This document shows, in pieces, positions 8,518-15,965 of a stretch of DNA of 64,000 nt (the first letter of the stretch is position 1; each line of letters starts with the position of its first letter). The translations under genes were made by a program, and so were the position numbers. A model generated the notes under the pieces. It worked only from the letters and a program-made list of their open reading frames with translations. It did not search any database and was not told the DNA's origin. The stretch is from Sulfuricystis sp964478415. Its GTDB lineage: Bacteria; Pseudomonadota; Gammaproteobacteria; Burkholderiales; Rhodocyclaceae. The stretch lies in the NCBI GenBank assembly GCA_964478415.1, contig CAYZII010000002.1, positions 10,098-74,097 of the forward strand, read 5' to 3'.

Positions 8518-9551
8518 AACAGCGCTTCGATCTTCTCTGTCTCCCCATTTCAGGCCCACATGGAGCATCGAGCCGCTATCGTTTGTTCCAGTATCTACCG
8601 TTCCTTGATGAAGCAGGCATGAAATATCTCGTTCATCTGCCGCGAGACAAGCCTGGCCAGGGGTGGCGTCGCCTCGCAGCGGCATGGAACGAACGAAGCC
8701 ATATCGATCGACTCGTGTTGCTGTCACGCGCCATTCTGCTGCAGAAGAGGCTGCCGCCGGACTCGTGGGTCGTAAAGGTCGCCAATGGCAAACCGCTGAT
8801 CTTCGATTTCGATGATGCGATTTTCACTTCGCCAAAAAGTAATTGGAGTTGGTGGACGCGTCGGCGCACGGAAAAACGGCTGCGAACGATCCTCGAACAT
8901 GCCAAAACGGTCATAGCCGGCAACCGTTACTTGGCCGAATATGCTCGTCAGTTTGCCTCGAATGTCTTGATTCTGCCAACGGTCGTCGATCATCGGAACT
9001 ACCCCGCTCGCGAGCATGGTGAAAAGAGAGAGATAACCATCGGTTGGATCGGTCACTCCGTCAACCATCCCTACTTAGCAGCCATTATGCCTCTCCTAGG
9101 CAAACTGGCTGGTCGACAACGCATCCGCCTGCTCGTCGTCTCCGATCGAGACTTCGCCTCGACCGAGGTTCCAATCGAAAACCGTCGCTGGTCAGAACAA
9201 ACTGAAATCCCTGACATTCTGACGATGGATATCGGCATCATGCCAATGCCGGATGATGCTTGGTCTCGCGGCAAATGCGGTTTCAAGGCGATTCAGTATA
9301 TGGCCGCTGGCGTCCCAGTCGTTTGTAGCGCTGTCGGAGCCAATCTCGATATCGTGCGTCATGAACAGGATGGCTATTGTGTCCGATCACCATCGGAGTG
9401 GCTGGATGCATTAGAAGCACTTTGTACCGATGCCGCATTACGCCAACGCCTCGGTGCAGCAGGTCGGCAAAGAGTTGCAACATCGTTTAGCCTGATGGTC
9501 ACTGCGCCATCTTTTTTGCAAGTCATCCGCAGCCATCTTTGCCAAATTTAG
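8514..9551 (+). CDS. Glycosyltransferase (FDxDDA type), paralogue of 6413-7414
   Basis: 345 residues. It shares LIFDFDDAIF (near residue 97), ITIGWIGHSVNHPYLAAI (near 175) and GIMPMPDDAWSRGKCGFKAI followed by QYMAAGVPVVCSAVG (near 242-275) with the gene at 6413. The two are therefore duplicated and diverged, separated by one GT4 gene. The start overlaps the previous stop as ATGA, and a hexapeptide acyltransferase follows after one base. It is assigned to glycan assembly by context; substrate not determinable. Confidence 0.75.
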   Translation: MKQRFDLLCLPISGPHGASSRYRLFQYLPFLDEAGMKYLVHLPRDKPGQGWRRLAAAWNERSHIDRLVLLSRAILLQKRLPPDSWVVKVANGKPLIFDFDDAIFTSPKSNWSWWTRRRTEKRLRTILEHAKTVIAGNRYLAEYARQFASNVLILPTVVDHRNYPAREHGEKREITIGWIGHSVNHPYLAAIMPLLGKLAGRQRIRLLVVSDRDFASTEVPIENRRWSEQTEIPDILTMDIGIMPMPDDAWSRGKCGFKAIQYMAAGVPVVCSAVGANLDIVRHEQDGYCVRSPSEWLDALEALCTDAALRQRLGAAGRQRVATSFSLMVTAPSFLQVIRSHLCQI

Positions 9552-9552
9552 A

Positions 9553-10140
9553 ATGAGCGCCCAGAGGCAGGGATTCACTCATATGTCGTCTTTTTTCCGC
9601 AACTATTGGCTAGCAAGGCGCACGGGGGCAAGAATTTCTTCGTCGGCAATCCTGCGTGGCCGCAGCAATCTCGAATTGGGTAGGCTTTGTCGCATTGCCC
9701 GGCTAGTCGAGCTGAATGCCAGCCGTGGCCACATCGTCTTGGGCGAAGGAGTCAGCATCGGCCCTTACTGCATAATCGAGGCACGCGGCGGAAAAGTCGT
9801 TATTGGCCAAGAAACCGTGATTGGCCCCTTTTGCGTCCTCTATGGACATGGTGGGCTCACCATCGGACGCCGCTGTCTGATCGCCTCTCATGTTGTCTGC
9901 ATCCCAGAAAATCATCGTTTTGCCAAACGTCAGATGCCGATCCGTCTTCAAGGGACCGAGCAGCGTGGCATTCACATCGGCGACGATGTCTGGCTAGCCA
10001 GTCAGGTGGTAATTCTTGATGGCGTCAGCATCGGCAGCGGCGCCGTAATCGGTGCTGGCGCCGTGGTCACCGATGACATTCCTGCTTATGCGATTGCAGT
10101 CGGTGTCCCCGCCCGGGTCATTGGTTTCAGAGAAGAATGA
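9553..10140 (+). CDS. Hexapeptide-repeat acyltransferase (WbbJ/MaaT type)
   Basis: 195 residues of left-handed beta-helix sequence: GEGVSIGPYCIIEARGGKVV, then GQETVIGPFCVLYGHGGLTI, then GDDVWLASQVVILDGVSIGS and GAVIGAGAVVTDDIPAYAIA. The active-site His is probably in the PENHRF segment near residue 118, as in maltose/galactoside O-acetyltransferases. Likely role: O-acetylation of a sugar in the glycan made here. The ATG at 9553 is two bases after the previous stop; an alternative ATG at 9583 would remove ten residues and cannot be excluded. The next gene overlaps its stop. Confidence 0.82.
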   Translation: MSAQRQGFTHMSSFFRNYWLARRTGARISSSAILRGRSNLELGRLCRIARLVELNASRGHIVLGEGVSIGPYCIIEARGGKVVIGQETVIGPFCVLYGHGGLTIGRRCLIASHVVCIPENHRFAKRQMPIRLQGTEQRGIHIGDDVWLASQVVILDGVSIGSGAVIGAGAVVTDDIPAYAIAVGVPARVIGFREE

Positions 10141-10781
10141 TGACCACAATCGATTCCTGGTCCACTCTCTATCGTCATCGCCAAGCAGTCCGCCACAATT
10201 ATCCGACGATCTGGTCGGTACCACTGGTAAAAAAAGAAACTGACCGCTTGTTGGCACTCGTCAAGGATGGGCACCGTATCCTCGAAGTCGGTGCGGGCGA
10301 TCGTCGTTTCGCTCCTAGACTCGCAGCCGTGCGGCGTGATCTCGAATATCGTTCCTACGATATCGATCGTGCCACGTTTCAAGACTATTACTCACTCGAA
10401 GAAATTACCGGCAGTTTCGATGTCATCTATGCCTTCGAATTGATAGAGCACTTAACACCCGAAGAGGGGTTGACACTGCTTGAGCGCTTGCACGCCCTGC
10501 TTAAACCCGCTGGTTGGCTATTGCTCGGTACCCCCAATCTCTTTCACCCTCATCGCTATTGGGGCGATATCACGCACAAAACTCCTTATAAATACGACGA
10601 GCTTGGCGCTTTGATGATGTTGGCAAAATTTGGTCGACCCAACATCTACCGTATTTACAACGATGCTTGGTTGCGACGTTGGTTCAGACTGTATGTCGGC
10701 ATCGCTTTACATCGCTACCTCGACATCGATTTCGCGCCGACGATCTTGCTCGAAGCCCAGCACAAAGAAGAGACGCCATGA
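10137..10781 (+). CDS. Class I SAM-dependent methyltransferase (type 11-like)
   Basis: 214 residues. Motif I is ILEVGAGDRRFAPRL near residue 48 and the downstream acidic motif is SFDVIYAFELIEHLTPEEG near residues 94-112. LLGTPNLFHPHRYWGDITHK follows, which is common in LPS- and polysaccharide-associated methyltransferases. It starts inside the acyltransferase stop (ATGA) and ends in the next glycosyltransferase start. The pair with 5688-6416 suggests that two positions of the glycan are methylated or that one caps the chain; this is inference. Confidence 0.78.
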   Translation: MMTTIDSWSTLYRHRQAVRHNYPTIWSVPLVKKETDRLLALVKDGHRILEVGAGDRRFAPRLAAVRRDLEYRSYDIDRATFQDYYSLEEITGSFDVIYAFELIEHLTPEEGLTLLERLHALLKPAGWLLLGTPNLFHPHRYWGDITHKTPYKYDELGALMMLAKFGRPNIYRIYNDAWLRRWFRLYVGIALHRYLDIDFAPTILLEAQHKEETP

Positions 10782-11914
10782 TGCCGCACAGTGGTTCGGA
10801 AAATACATTGCGGATATTACACACTGAATGGTCTCTCGGCTGGGGGGGGCAAGAAATCCGCATCCTTGCTGAAATGTGCGCTTTTCGCGAGCGCGGTGTC
10901 GACATGGCGTTGGCTTGCCGTCCAGGCTCTTCTCTTGGATCTCGCGCCCGTGAGAAGGGATTCGTGGTCTATGAATTTCCTTTCGCCAGCCGTTTCGATC
11001 TGAAAACAATCTTAGGTCTGGGTCGGCTGATAAAACAAGAGAAATTTTCTTTGCTACACAGCCATAGCTCGGTCGATGGTTGGTGTGCCGGTATCGCCGG
11101 ACGGCTATTTCGTTTCCCCGTCGTACGCAGTCGGCATCTTTCCTCTTCGGTGCCGGCCGGTCTCAATGCGCGTATCGTTTATGACTGGCTTGCTGACGCG
11201 GTCATCGCCAGCGGCCGTCACATTCGCGATCAGCTCATCAAAGCCTCGGGAGGAAATCCAAACAAGTTTTTTTCGATTCCTGCCGGCGCCGATCAGCGAC
11301 GTTTCAGTCCTGATGTGAATGCTTCCGCTGTGCGTAAAGAATTTGCTTTCGATGGTCGCTTTCCTGTCATAGGCATCGTCGCCGTACTGCGCAGCTGGAA
11401 AGGGCATAGGACCCTATTCGAGGCTTGCGCCCGCCTCAAAGAGAATTTTCCCGACTTGTGCGTTTTCGTTGTCGGCGATGGGCCATTGCGTGACCATTTA
11501 CCGAAATGGGCCGCAGAGCTGGGTCTAGCTGATCATGTGATCTTTGCCGGCTACCGCGAAGACGTACCGGCCTGTATGAAAGCAATGGATGTGTGCGTGC
11601 TTCCTTCCTTGAAAAATGAAGCAACTTCACAAGTACTGCCACAAGCGATGCTGGTAGGCACGCCAGTCATCTGTTCATCAGCGGGAGGGCTGACCGAGGT
11701 GATTGAAAACAGGGTTACCGGGCTGGTCGTTCCACCCGGCGATGGCTTGGCACTCGCGCAGGCCTTGCAGGAGTGCTTGCGTGATCCCGATGCTACGCGG
11801 CAACGCGCCCAACGTGCACGTCAGCATGCCTTGCAGCAGCTGACTTTCGATAAGCAAGTCGCCGATACGCTGGCAGTTTATCGCTGGGTCGGCAAAATGA
11901 ACATGAGTGCATGA
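10778..11914 (+). CDS. Glycosyltransferase family 4, paralogue of 7411-8517
   Basis: 378 residues from the ATG at 10778, which overlaps the preceding stop; an in-frame upstream extension would lie inside the methyltransferase gene and was rejected. The N-terminal LHTEWSLGWGGQEIRILAEM and the VVRSRHLSSSVPAGL block match the paralogue at 7411. The donor domain contains GIVAVLRSWKGHRTLFEACA and LPQAMLVGTPVICSSAGGLT with the expected EX7E-like spacing. A G8 run at 10842-10849 encodes W-G-G near codon 22, so a one-base slip would abolish the protein. Confidence 0.82.
   Translation: MMPHSGSENTLRILHTEWSLGWGGQEIRILAEMCAFRERGVDMALACRPGSSLGSRAREKGFVVYEFPFASRFDLKTILGLGRLIKQEKFSLLHSHSSVDGWCAGIAGRLFRFPVVRSRHLSSSVPAGLNARIVYDWLADAVIASGRHIRDQLIKASGGNPNKFFSIPAGADQRRFSPDVNASAVRKEFAFDGRFPVIGIVAVLRSWKGHRTLFEACARLKENFPDLCVFVVGDGPLRDHLPKWAAELGLADHVIFAGYREDVPACMKAMDVCVLPSLKNEATSQVLPQAMLVGTPVICSSAGGLTEVIENRVTGLVVPPGDGLALAQALQECLRDPDATRQRAQRARQHALQQLTFDKQVADTLAVYRWVGKMNMSA
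10842..10849 (+). repeat. G8 tract near the 5' end of an LPS glycosyltransferase gene
   Basis: Eight consecutive G cover codons 22-24 of the glycosyltransferase at 10778. The paralogue at 7411 encodes the equivalent residues without a run. In pathogens such as Campylobacter and Neisseria, poly-G tracts of this length near the start of LPS genes mediate phase variation. Whether that happens here is unknown. Confidence 0.45.
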
Positions 11915-13152
11915 TCACTTTCCGCCGCCTCAACGATCTGGTTTTCTTGCTTTTGGTGTCGCTTGCACTGTCAGTGCCTGTTTTCGCACGGCAACCGACG
12001 AAAATATTGTGCGTTCTTCTCGTCGTGGCGACGATCCTCCATGTGTTTTTTTCTCGCGGCTGGCGTTCCTGGGATAGCCTCGATTACGCCATGACTGCGA
12101 TGTTCTTTGCAGCAACAGTTAGCAGCTTGCTGGCTTGGCATAGGGCGAGCATTGGTTGGCAAGGTTTTTTTGAAGGTTTGGTTTTTTGGACGAGTTTCAT
12201 CGCGGTCCGTCATACCCCTCTCTCCTCCTCCAAATTGAAATGGCTTGCCATATCGCTCCTCATCGGCTGCTTGGCGGGTTTGCTTTTAGCTGCCTACAAC
12301 TTTATTCAAGCTGCCCAGCAATTCGAGCTGCCAGGAATCACTGGAACAATCCGCTCATCCCTTTACATTGGAATGCTGTGTGCGCTATGCATAGGACTGG
12401 CGCGCAAAAGCAGAGGGTTGGGGGAGCGTCTAGGCTGGTCTTGTCTGGCTGTGTCGTTTGGCGTTGCCTTGCTTGCACTTTCCAGTCGTGCGGTCGGCAT
12501 CGCTACGGTGCTTACGTTACTGACAGCATTCTGGTGGCGCTCACGGCGTCACCTCATTTATTTTCTCGTCGTCACGGCAATCATCGCTGCAATTGCTCCC
12601 ATGCTCTTGCCTGCTAAGCAACAACACCAGCTGGCACATAAAGCGCAGGAATTTGTTACCCTCGTCAGCGAAGGCAAGATTTCTCCCAACGACGCAGTAC
12701 GCATAGAGACCTGGCGCATTGCCTGGGATTGGATGCGCCGCGGCGAGCATGTCTTCTTCGGCCTCGGGCCACGGAATTTTCATCTCATCCCAATCGAAGA
12801 GCTGCAGCTCGATCCTCCTCTCCAATTCGATGAAAGCAAGCACATGTCTCATGCACATAACATGTTCATGACCATGTACATTGAACAGGGTTTGTTTGGC
12901 CTACTGGCTCTGGTCGTTGTTTTGACGCATGTCGCGCATCAACTGTGGAAAACGCGCATTACTCCGGCAAGCGAATGGTCATGGTGGGGAGGCTGGGCAG
13001 CACTGCTGCTTCTTACGATCAATGGTCTCGTAGGCTCCCCGTGGGGGCGAGAATATACCTGGTTGGCGTGTATGCTTTTCGCCATCCATCTGGCCCACCA
13101 GCAAGCCACGGCTATTCACAAGCCGACATTGCTCGAAGCCAAAAAAACTTAG
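11911..13152 (+). CDS. O-antigen ligase family membrane protein (WaaL-like)
   Basis: 413 residues with about ten to twelve hydrophobic helices. The long periplasmic loop between residues about 240 and 315 contains RIETWRIAWDWMRRGEHVFF, then GLGPRNFHL, then SKHMSHAHNMFMTMYIEQGL. The Arg and the HAHNMF histidine are the hallmarks of the Wzy_C/WaaL ligase domain. Family role: moving undecaprenyl-linked glycan onto lipid A core in the periplasm. No Wzx flippase or separate Wzy polymerase is seen in the window, so it could instead act as a polymerase or ligase for a glycan assembled elsewhere. It overlaps the preceding stop as ATGA. Confidence 0.82.
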   Translation: MITFRRLNDLVFLLLVSLALSVPVFARQPTKILCVLLVVATILHVFFSRGWRSWDSLDYAMTAMFFAATVSSLLAWHRASIGWQGFFEGLVFWTSFIAVRHTPLSSSKLKWLAISLLIGCLAGLLLAAYNFIQAAQQFELPGITGTIRSSLYIGMLCALCIGLARKSRGLGERLGWSCLAVSFGVALLALSSRAVGIATVLTLLTAFWWRSRRHLIYFLVVTAIIAAIAPMLLPAKQQHQLAHKAQEFVTLVSEGKISPNDAVRIETWRIAWDWMRRGEHVFFGLGPRNFHLIPIEELQLDPPLQFDESKHMSHAHNMFMTMYIEQGLFGLLALVVVLTHVAHQLWKTRITPASEWSWWGGWAALLLLTINGLVGSPWGREYTWLACMLFAIHLAHQQATAIHKPTLLEAKKT

Positions 13153-13156
13153 TGCC

Positions 13157-14125
13157 ATGCGCTTTCTCCTCATCAAAACTTCTTCCCTCGGCGACGTGGT
13201 GCACAATCTGCCGGTGGTGAGCGACCTCCGGCGGCGTTTCCCAGAGGCCGAGATCGACTGGGTGGTGGAAGAGGCTTTTGCCGAGATTCCACGCCTGCAT
13301 CCCAGCGTCAGTGGCGTGCTGCCGGTGGCATTCCGGCGCTGGCGCAAGATGCCGTTCGCGTTGGCGACATGGCGGGAGATCATGGCATTCCGGCGTGCGG
13401 TGCGACGCCCGTTGGGGGATGACTTTGCCCACTACGATGCGGTGATCGACAGCCAAGGGCTGGTGAAGAGCGCGCTCTTGACCTCTTGGGCACGCGGTCG
13501 GAAGTTCGGCTTTGCCGCGCCGCGCGAAGGGCTAGCGGCGCTCGCTTACGATGTCGCGATCGACGTACCGAGGAACTTGCATGCGGTGACACGCAACCGG
13601 CTGCTCGCCGCCGGTGCACTTGGTTATGTGCTCGACGATTTGCCGCTCGACTATGGCATCTCGGCATCACCCTTGGTCGCCAAATGGCTGCCGCGAGGGG
13701 ATTATGTGGTGTTGCTCACTGCGACGAGCCGTGCCGACAAGGAGTGGCCGGAAGATGACTGGCGCGCATTGGGCAGCGCGCTGATCGCGTCGGGGTTGCG
13801 CTGCGTGCTGCCGGGGGGCAGTGAAGCCGAGCGGATACGCGCAAGGCGCCTTGCGCAATCGCTGGGCCGAGCCGTCGCCGCACCGCCGCTGAACCTGACG
13901 GAGCTGGCCGGACTGCTGGCCGGCGCAAAGCTCGTGGTCGGTGTCGATACGGGTATCACACATCTGACGGCGGCGCTTGACAGGCCGACGGTGGCGATCT
14001 ACTGTGCCTCCGATCCAGCGCTGACCGGCGTGCTGGCCAATACGGCGCACGCCAATCTGGGCGGCCCCGGCGCGCCGCCGACCGCCGCCGACGTGGTGCG
14101 CGCCGCCCTCGAACTGCTCGGCTGA
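13157..14125 (+). CDS. waaC: Lipopolysaccharide heptosyltransferase I
   Basis: 322 residues. MRFLLIKTSSLGDVVHNLPV at the N-terminus is the canonical WaaC start. IDWVVEEAFAEIPRLHP and VIDSQGLVKSALLTSWARGR follow, and GVDTGITHLTAALDRPTVAI near residues 263-282 forms the ADP-heptose site. It transfers the first L-glycero-D-manno-heptose to Kdo2-lipid A. It starts four bases after the ligase stop and its own stop overlaps the waaA start as TGATG, so core heptose and Kdo enzymes are coupled. From here on the sequence is visibly richer in GC than the preceding glycosyltransferase genes. Confidence 0.93.
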   Translation: MRFLLIKTSSLGDVVHNLPVVSDLRRRFPEAEIDWVVEEAFAEIPRLHPSVSGVLPVAFRRWRKMPFALATWREIMAFRRAVRRPLGDDFAHYDAVIDSQGLVKSALLTSWARGRKFGFAAPREGLAALAYDVAIDVPRNLHAVTRNRLLAAGALGYVLDDLPLDYGISASPLVAKWLPRGDYVVLLTATSRADKEWPEDDWRALGSALIASGLRCVLPGGSEAERIRARRLAQSLGRAVAAPPLNLTELAGLLAGAKLVVGVDTGITHLTAALDRPTVAIYCASDPALTGVLANTAHANLGGPGAPPTAADVVRAALELLG

Positions 14126-15399
14126 TGGCGCGCTTGCTCTACACACTGGCTATTCACGCCTTGCTCCCCTGGGCGGTATTGCATCTTTTGTGGCGCGCGC
14201 GCAGGCAGCCGGAGTATCTTCGGCACTGGGGCGAGCGTTTCGGTGTTTTCCGTGCCGTCTTGCCAGCGCCGACTTTGTGGCTCCATGCCGTCTCGGTCGG
14301 CGAGACCCGCGCCGCTCAGCCACTCGTCAGGGCGCTGAAAGCGCGTTACCCTGATCATCGCATCCTGCTCACCCACACGACGCCGACGGGGCGTGCCACG
14401 TCGATCGAACTGTTCGGCGACACGGTCGAGCGTGTCTATCTCCCTTATGACACGCCTTGGGCGATGCGGCGTTTCCTGCGCCATTTCCAGCCACGGCTCG
14501 GCATCCTGATGGAGACCGAGCTGTGGCCGAACCTGGTCGCCGCGTGCGGAGAAAACAACATCCCTCTGCTGCTCGTCAATGCGCGCCTGTCCGAGAAATC
14601 GGCGCGGCATTATGCGCGTTTTGCCAGTCTCACGCGCCAGACGCTGCGCGGACTGGCAGGCATCGCTGCCCAGGGCGAAGCGGACGCGCAGCGCTTGCGC
14701 GACCTGGGGGCAGGCACCGTCGAGGTGGTCGGCAATCTGAAATTCGATGTCACGCCGCCGCCCGCCCAGCTCGAGCTGGCCAAAACTTTTCGTGCCCGGA
14801 TCGGTGACCGGCCGGTGTTTCTCTGCGCCAGCACCCGTGAGGGCGAGGAGGCTTTGCTTCTCGACGCTTGGCTGGCGAAAATCGGCGCTGGCGGAATGGC
14901 CCCCCCGCCGCTCCTTGTCATCGTACCGCGTCATCCCCAACGTTTCGACGAGGTCGAACGGCTGATCGCTTCGCGCGGGATGAAGCTCGAGCGGCGTTCC
15001 AGCGCTGCCCCCCTTGCACCCGATACGCAGGTCTGGCTCGGCGACAGCATGGGGGAGATGTTCGCCTACTACGGGGTTGCCGATGTCGCTTTCGTCGGCG
15101 GCAGTCTGCTCGATTTCGGCTGCCAGAACCTGATCGAACCCTGTTCGGTCGGCACGCCGGTCTTGATCGGGCCATCGATCTACAACTTTGCTGCGGCAGC
15201 GGCGGCAGCGCTGGAAGCCGGTGCGGCGCGGCAGGTAAGGGATGTAGCGGAACTCGTCACGCAGGCGCTTGCCTTGCTCGACGATACTGACGCCCGCGCG
15301 GCGATGGGCTCAGCTGGCCGCGACTTTGCCGCCCGTCATCGCGGCGCCACCGAGCGCACGTTGGCGTTGATCGCGCGTCATATGCCGGTGCCGTCGTAG
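14125..15399 (+). CDS. waaA: 3-deoxy-D-manno-octulosonic acid (Kdo) transferase
   Basis: 424 residues. An N-terminal membrane anchor (about residues 5-20) is followed by LWLHAVSVGETRAAQPLVRA, in which the VGE glutamate is catalytic, then ILLTHTTPTGRATS, ILMETELWPNLVAACGENNI and VPRHPQRFDEVERL. The C-terminal GDSMGEMFAYYGVADVAFVG and ENLIEP-like QNLIEPCSVGTPVLIGP are typical. Function: adding Kdo to lipid IVA at the inner membrane. Two copies of the dispersed motif lie inside; the second (14878-14902) encodes KIGAGGMAPP, and there the protein appears about six residues longer than the family norm as I remember it. Its 3' end overlaps the convergent Uma2 gene by 22 bp. Confidence 0.95.
   Translation: MARLLYTLAIHALLPWAVLHLLWRARRQPEYLRHWGERFGVFRAVLPAPTLWLHAVSVGETRAAQPLVRALKARYPDHRILLTHTTPTGRATSIELFGDTVERVYLPYDTPWAMRRFLRHFQPRLGILMETELWPNLVAACGENNIPLLLVNARLSEKSARHYARFASLTRQTLRGLAGIAAQGEADAQRLRDLGAGTVEVVGNLKFDVTPPPAQLELAKTFRARIGDRPVFLCASTREGEEALLLDAWLAKIGAGGMAPPPLLVIVPRHPQRFDEVERLIASRGMKLERRSSAAPLAPDTQVWLGDSMGEMFAYYGVADVAFVGGSLLDFGCQNLIEPCSVGTPVLIGPSIYNFAAAAAAALEAGAARQVRDVAELVTQALALLDDTDARAAMGSAGRDFAARHRGATERTLALIARHMPVPS
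14252..14276 (+). repeat. Dispersed 25-nt motif, copy in 5' part of waaA
   Basis: It differs from the consensus at three positions (TT for CC in the middle, C for T near the 3' end). It is read in frame as AVLPAPTL just before the catalytic block of WaaA. Confidence 0.5.
14878..14902 (-). repeat. Dispersed 25-nt motif, inverted copy in waaA
   Basis: It matches the minus-strand consensus at about 22 of 25 positions and is encoded as KIGAGGMAP in WaaA. The peptide is nearly the same as KLGAGGTAP in the DUF3683 protein and KIGAGGTAR in the RND adaptor. Confidence 0.55.
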
Positions 15400-15947
15400 A
15401 TCTCGTCGAGGGGCAGGCGGAATTCCAAACTCGGCAATTCGAGCGTTTCGCCGGCCTCGTAAATGACCTGCTCCCAGCCGACATCACCGACACGTCGAAA
15501 CACTTCGGCGTGTCGGCTATTCTGCTCGACCAGCACATATTCCTTCAAGCTCGCGAGCTTACGATAAGCACTCATCTTCTCGCGCCGGTCGATGCCGGCG
15601 GTCGATTCGGAGAGCACTTCGATGACGACGAGTGGCTGGTCGATCACCGCATCGTCAGCGGTAAGTTTTTCGAGTCGGGGATCGCAGCTGACCATCACAT
15701 CCGGATAGTAATAGGCGTTGTCGCGCGCGACATGGAGTTTGACACCCTCCATCGTCACCCGGCAGGGCGAGGCTTTCAGGTGACTACGCAACGCGCTGTA
15801 GAGGCTGCCGGCAATCAGGTTGTGTCGGATACTCGCGCCGGTCATCGCATAGATCTGCCCAGCGACATATTCGTGGCGCACCGGGCTTTGTGCTTCGAGC
15901 CGCAAGTATTCTTCTGGGCTGATAGTCTCGACGGGTCTGGTCAGCAT
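15378..15947 (-). CDS. Uma2 family (DUF820) PD-(D/E)XK nuclease-fold protein
   Basis: 189 residues from the ATG at 15947, which has the Shine-Dalgarno AAGGAGG four bases upstream; this decided the start over an earlier TTG. TISPEEYLRLEAQSPVRHEY followed by VAGQIYAMTGAS is the standard Uma2 N-terminus. YYPDVMVSCD and PLVVIEVLSEST carry the conserved Asp and the E-x-L of the nuclease core. Uma2 proteins are often found in transposon-associated or orphan settings; the biological role is unknown. It lies 18 bp downstream of tolC on the same strand and overlaps the 3' end of waaA. Confidence 0.88.
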   Translation of the reverse strand: MLTRPVETISPEEYLRLEAQSPVRHEYVAGQIYAMTGASIRHNLIAGSLYSALRSHLKASPCRVTMEGVKLHVARDNAYYYPDVMVSCDPRLEKLTADDAVIDQPLVVIEVLSESTAGIDRREKMSAYRKLASLKEYVLVEQNSRHAEVFRRVGDVGWEQVIYEAGETLELPSLEFRLPLDEIYDGTGI

Positions 15948-15965
15948 CGCGCCTCCTTGAGACAA

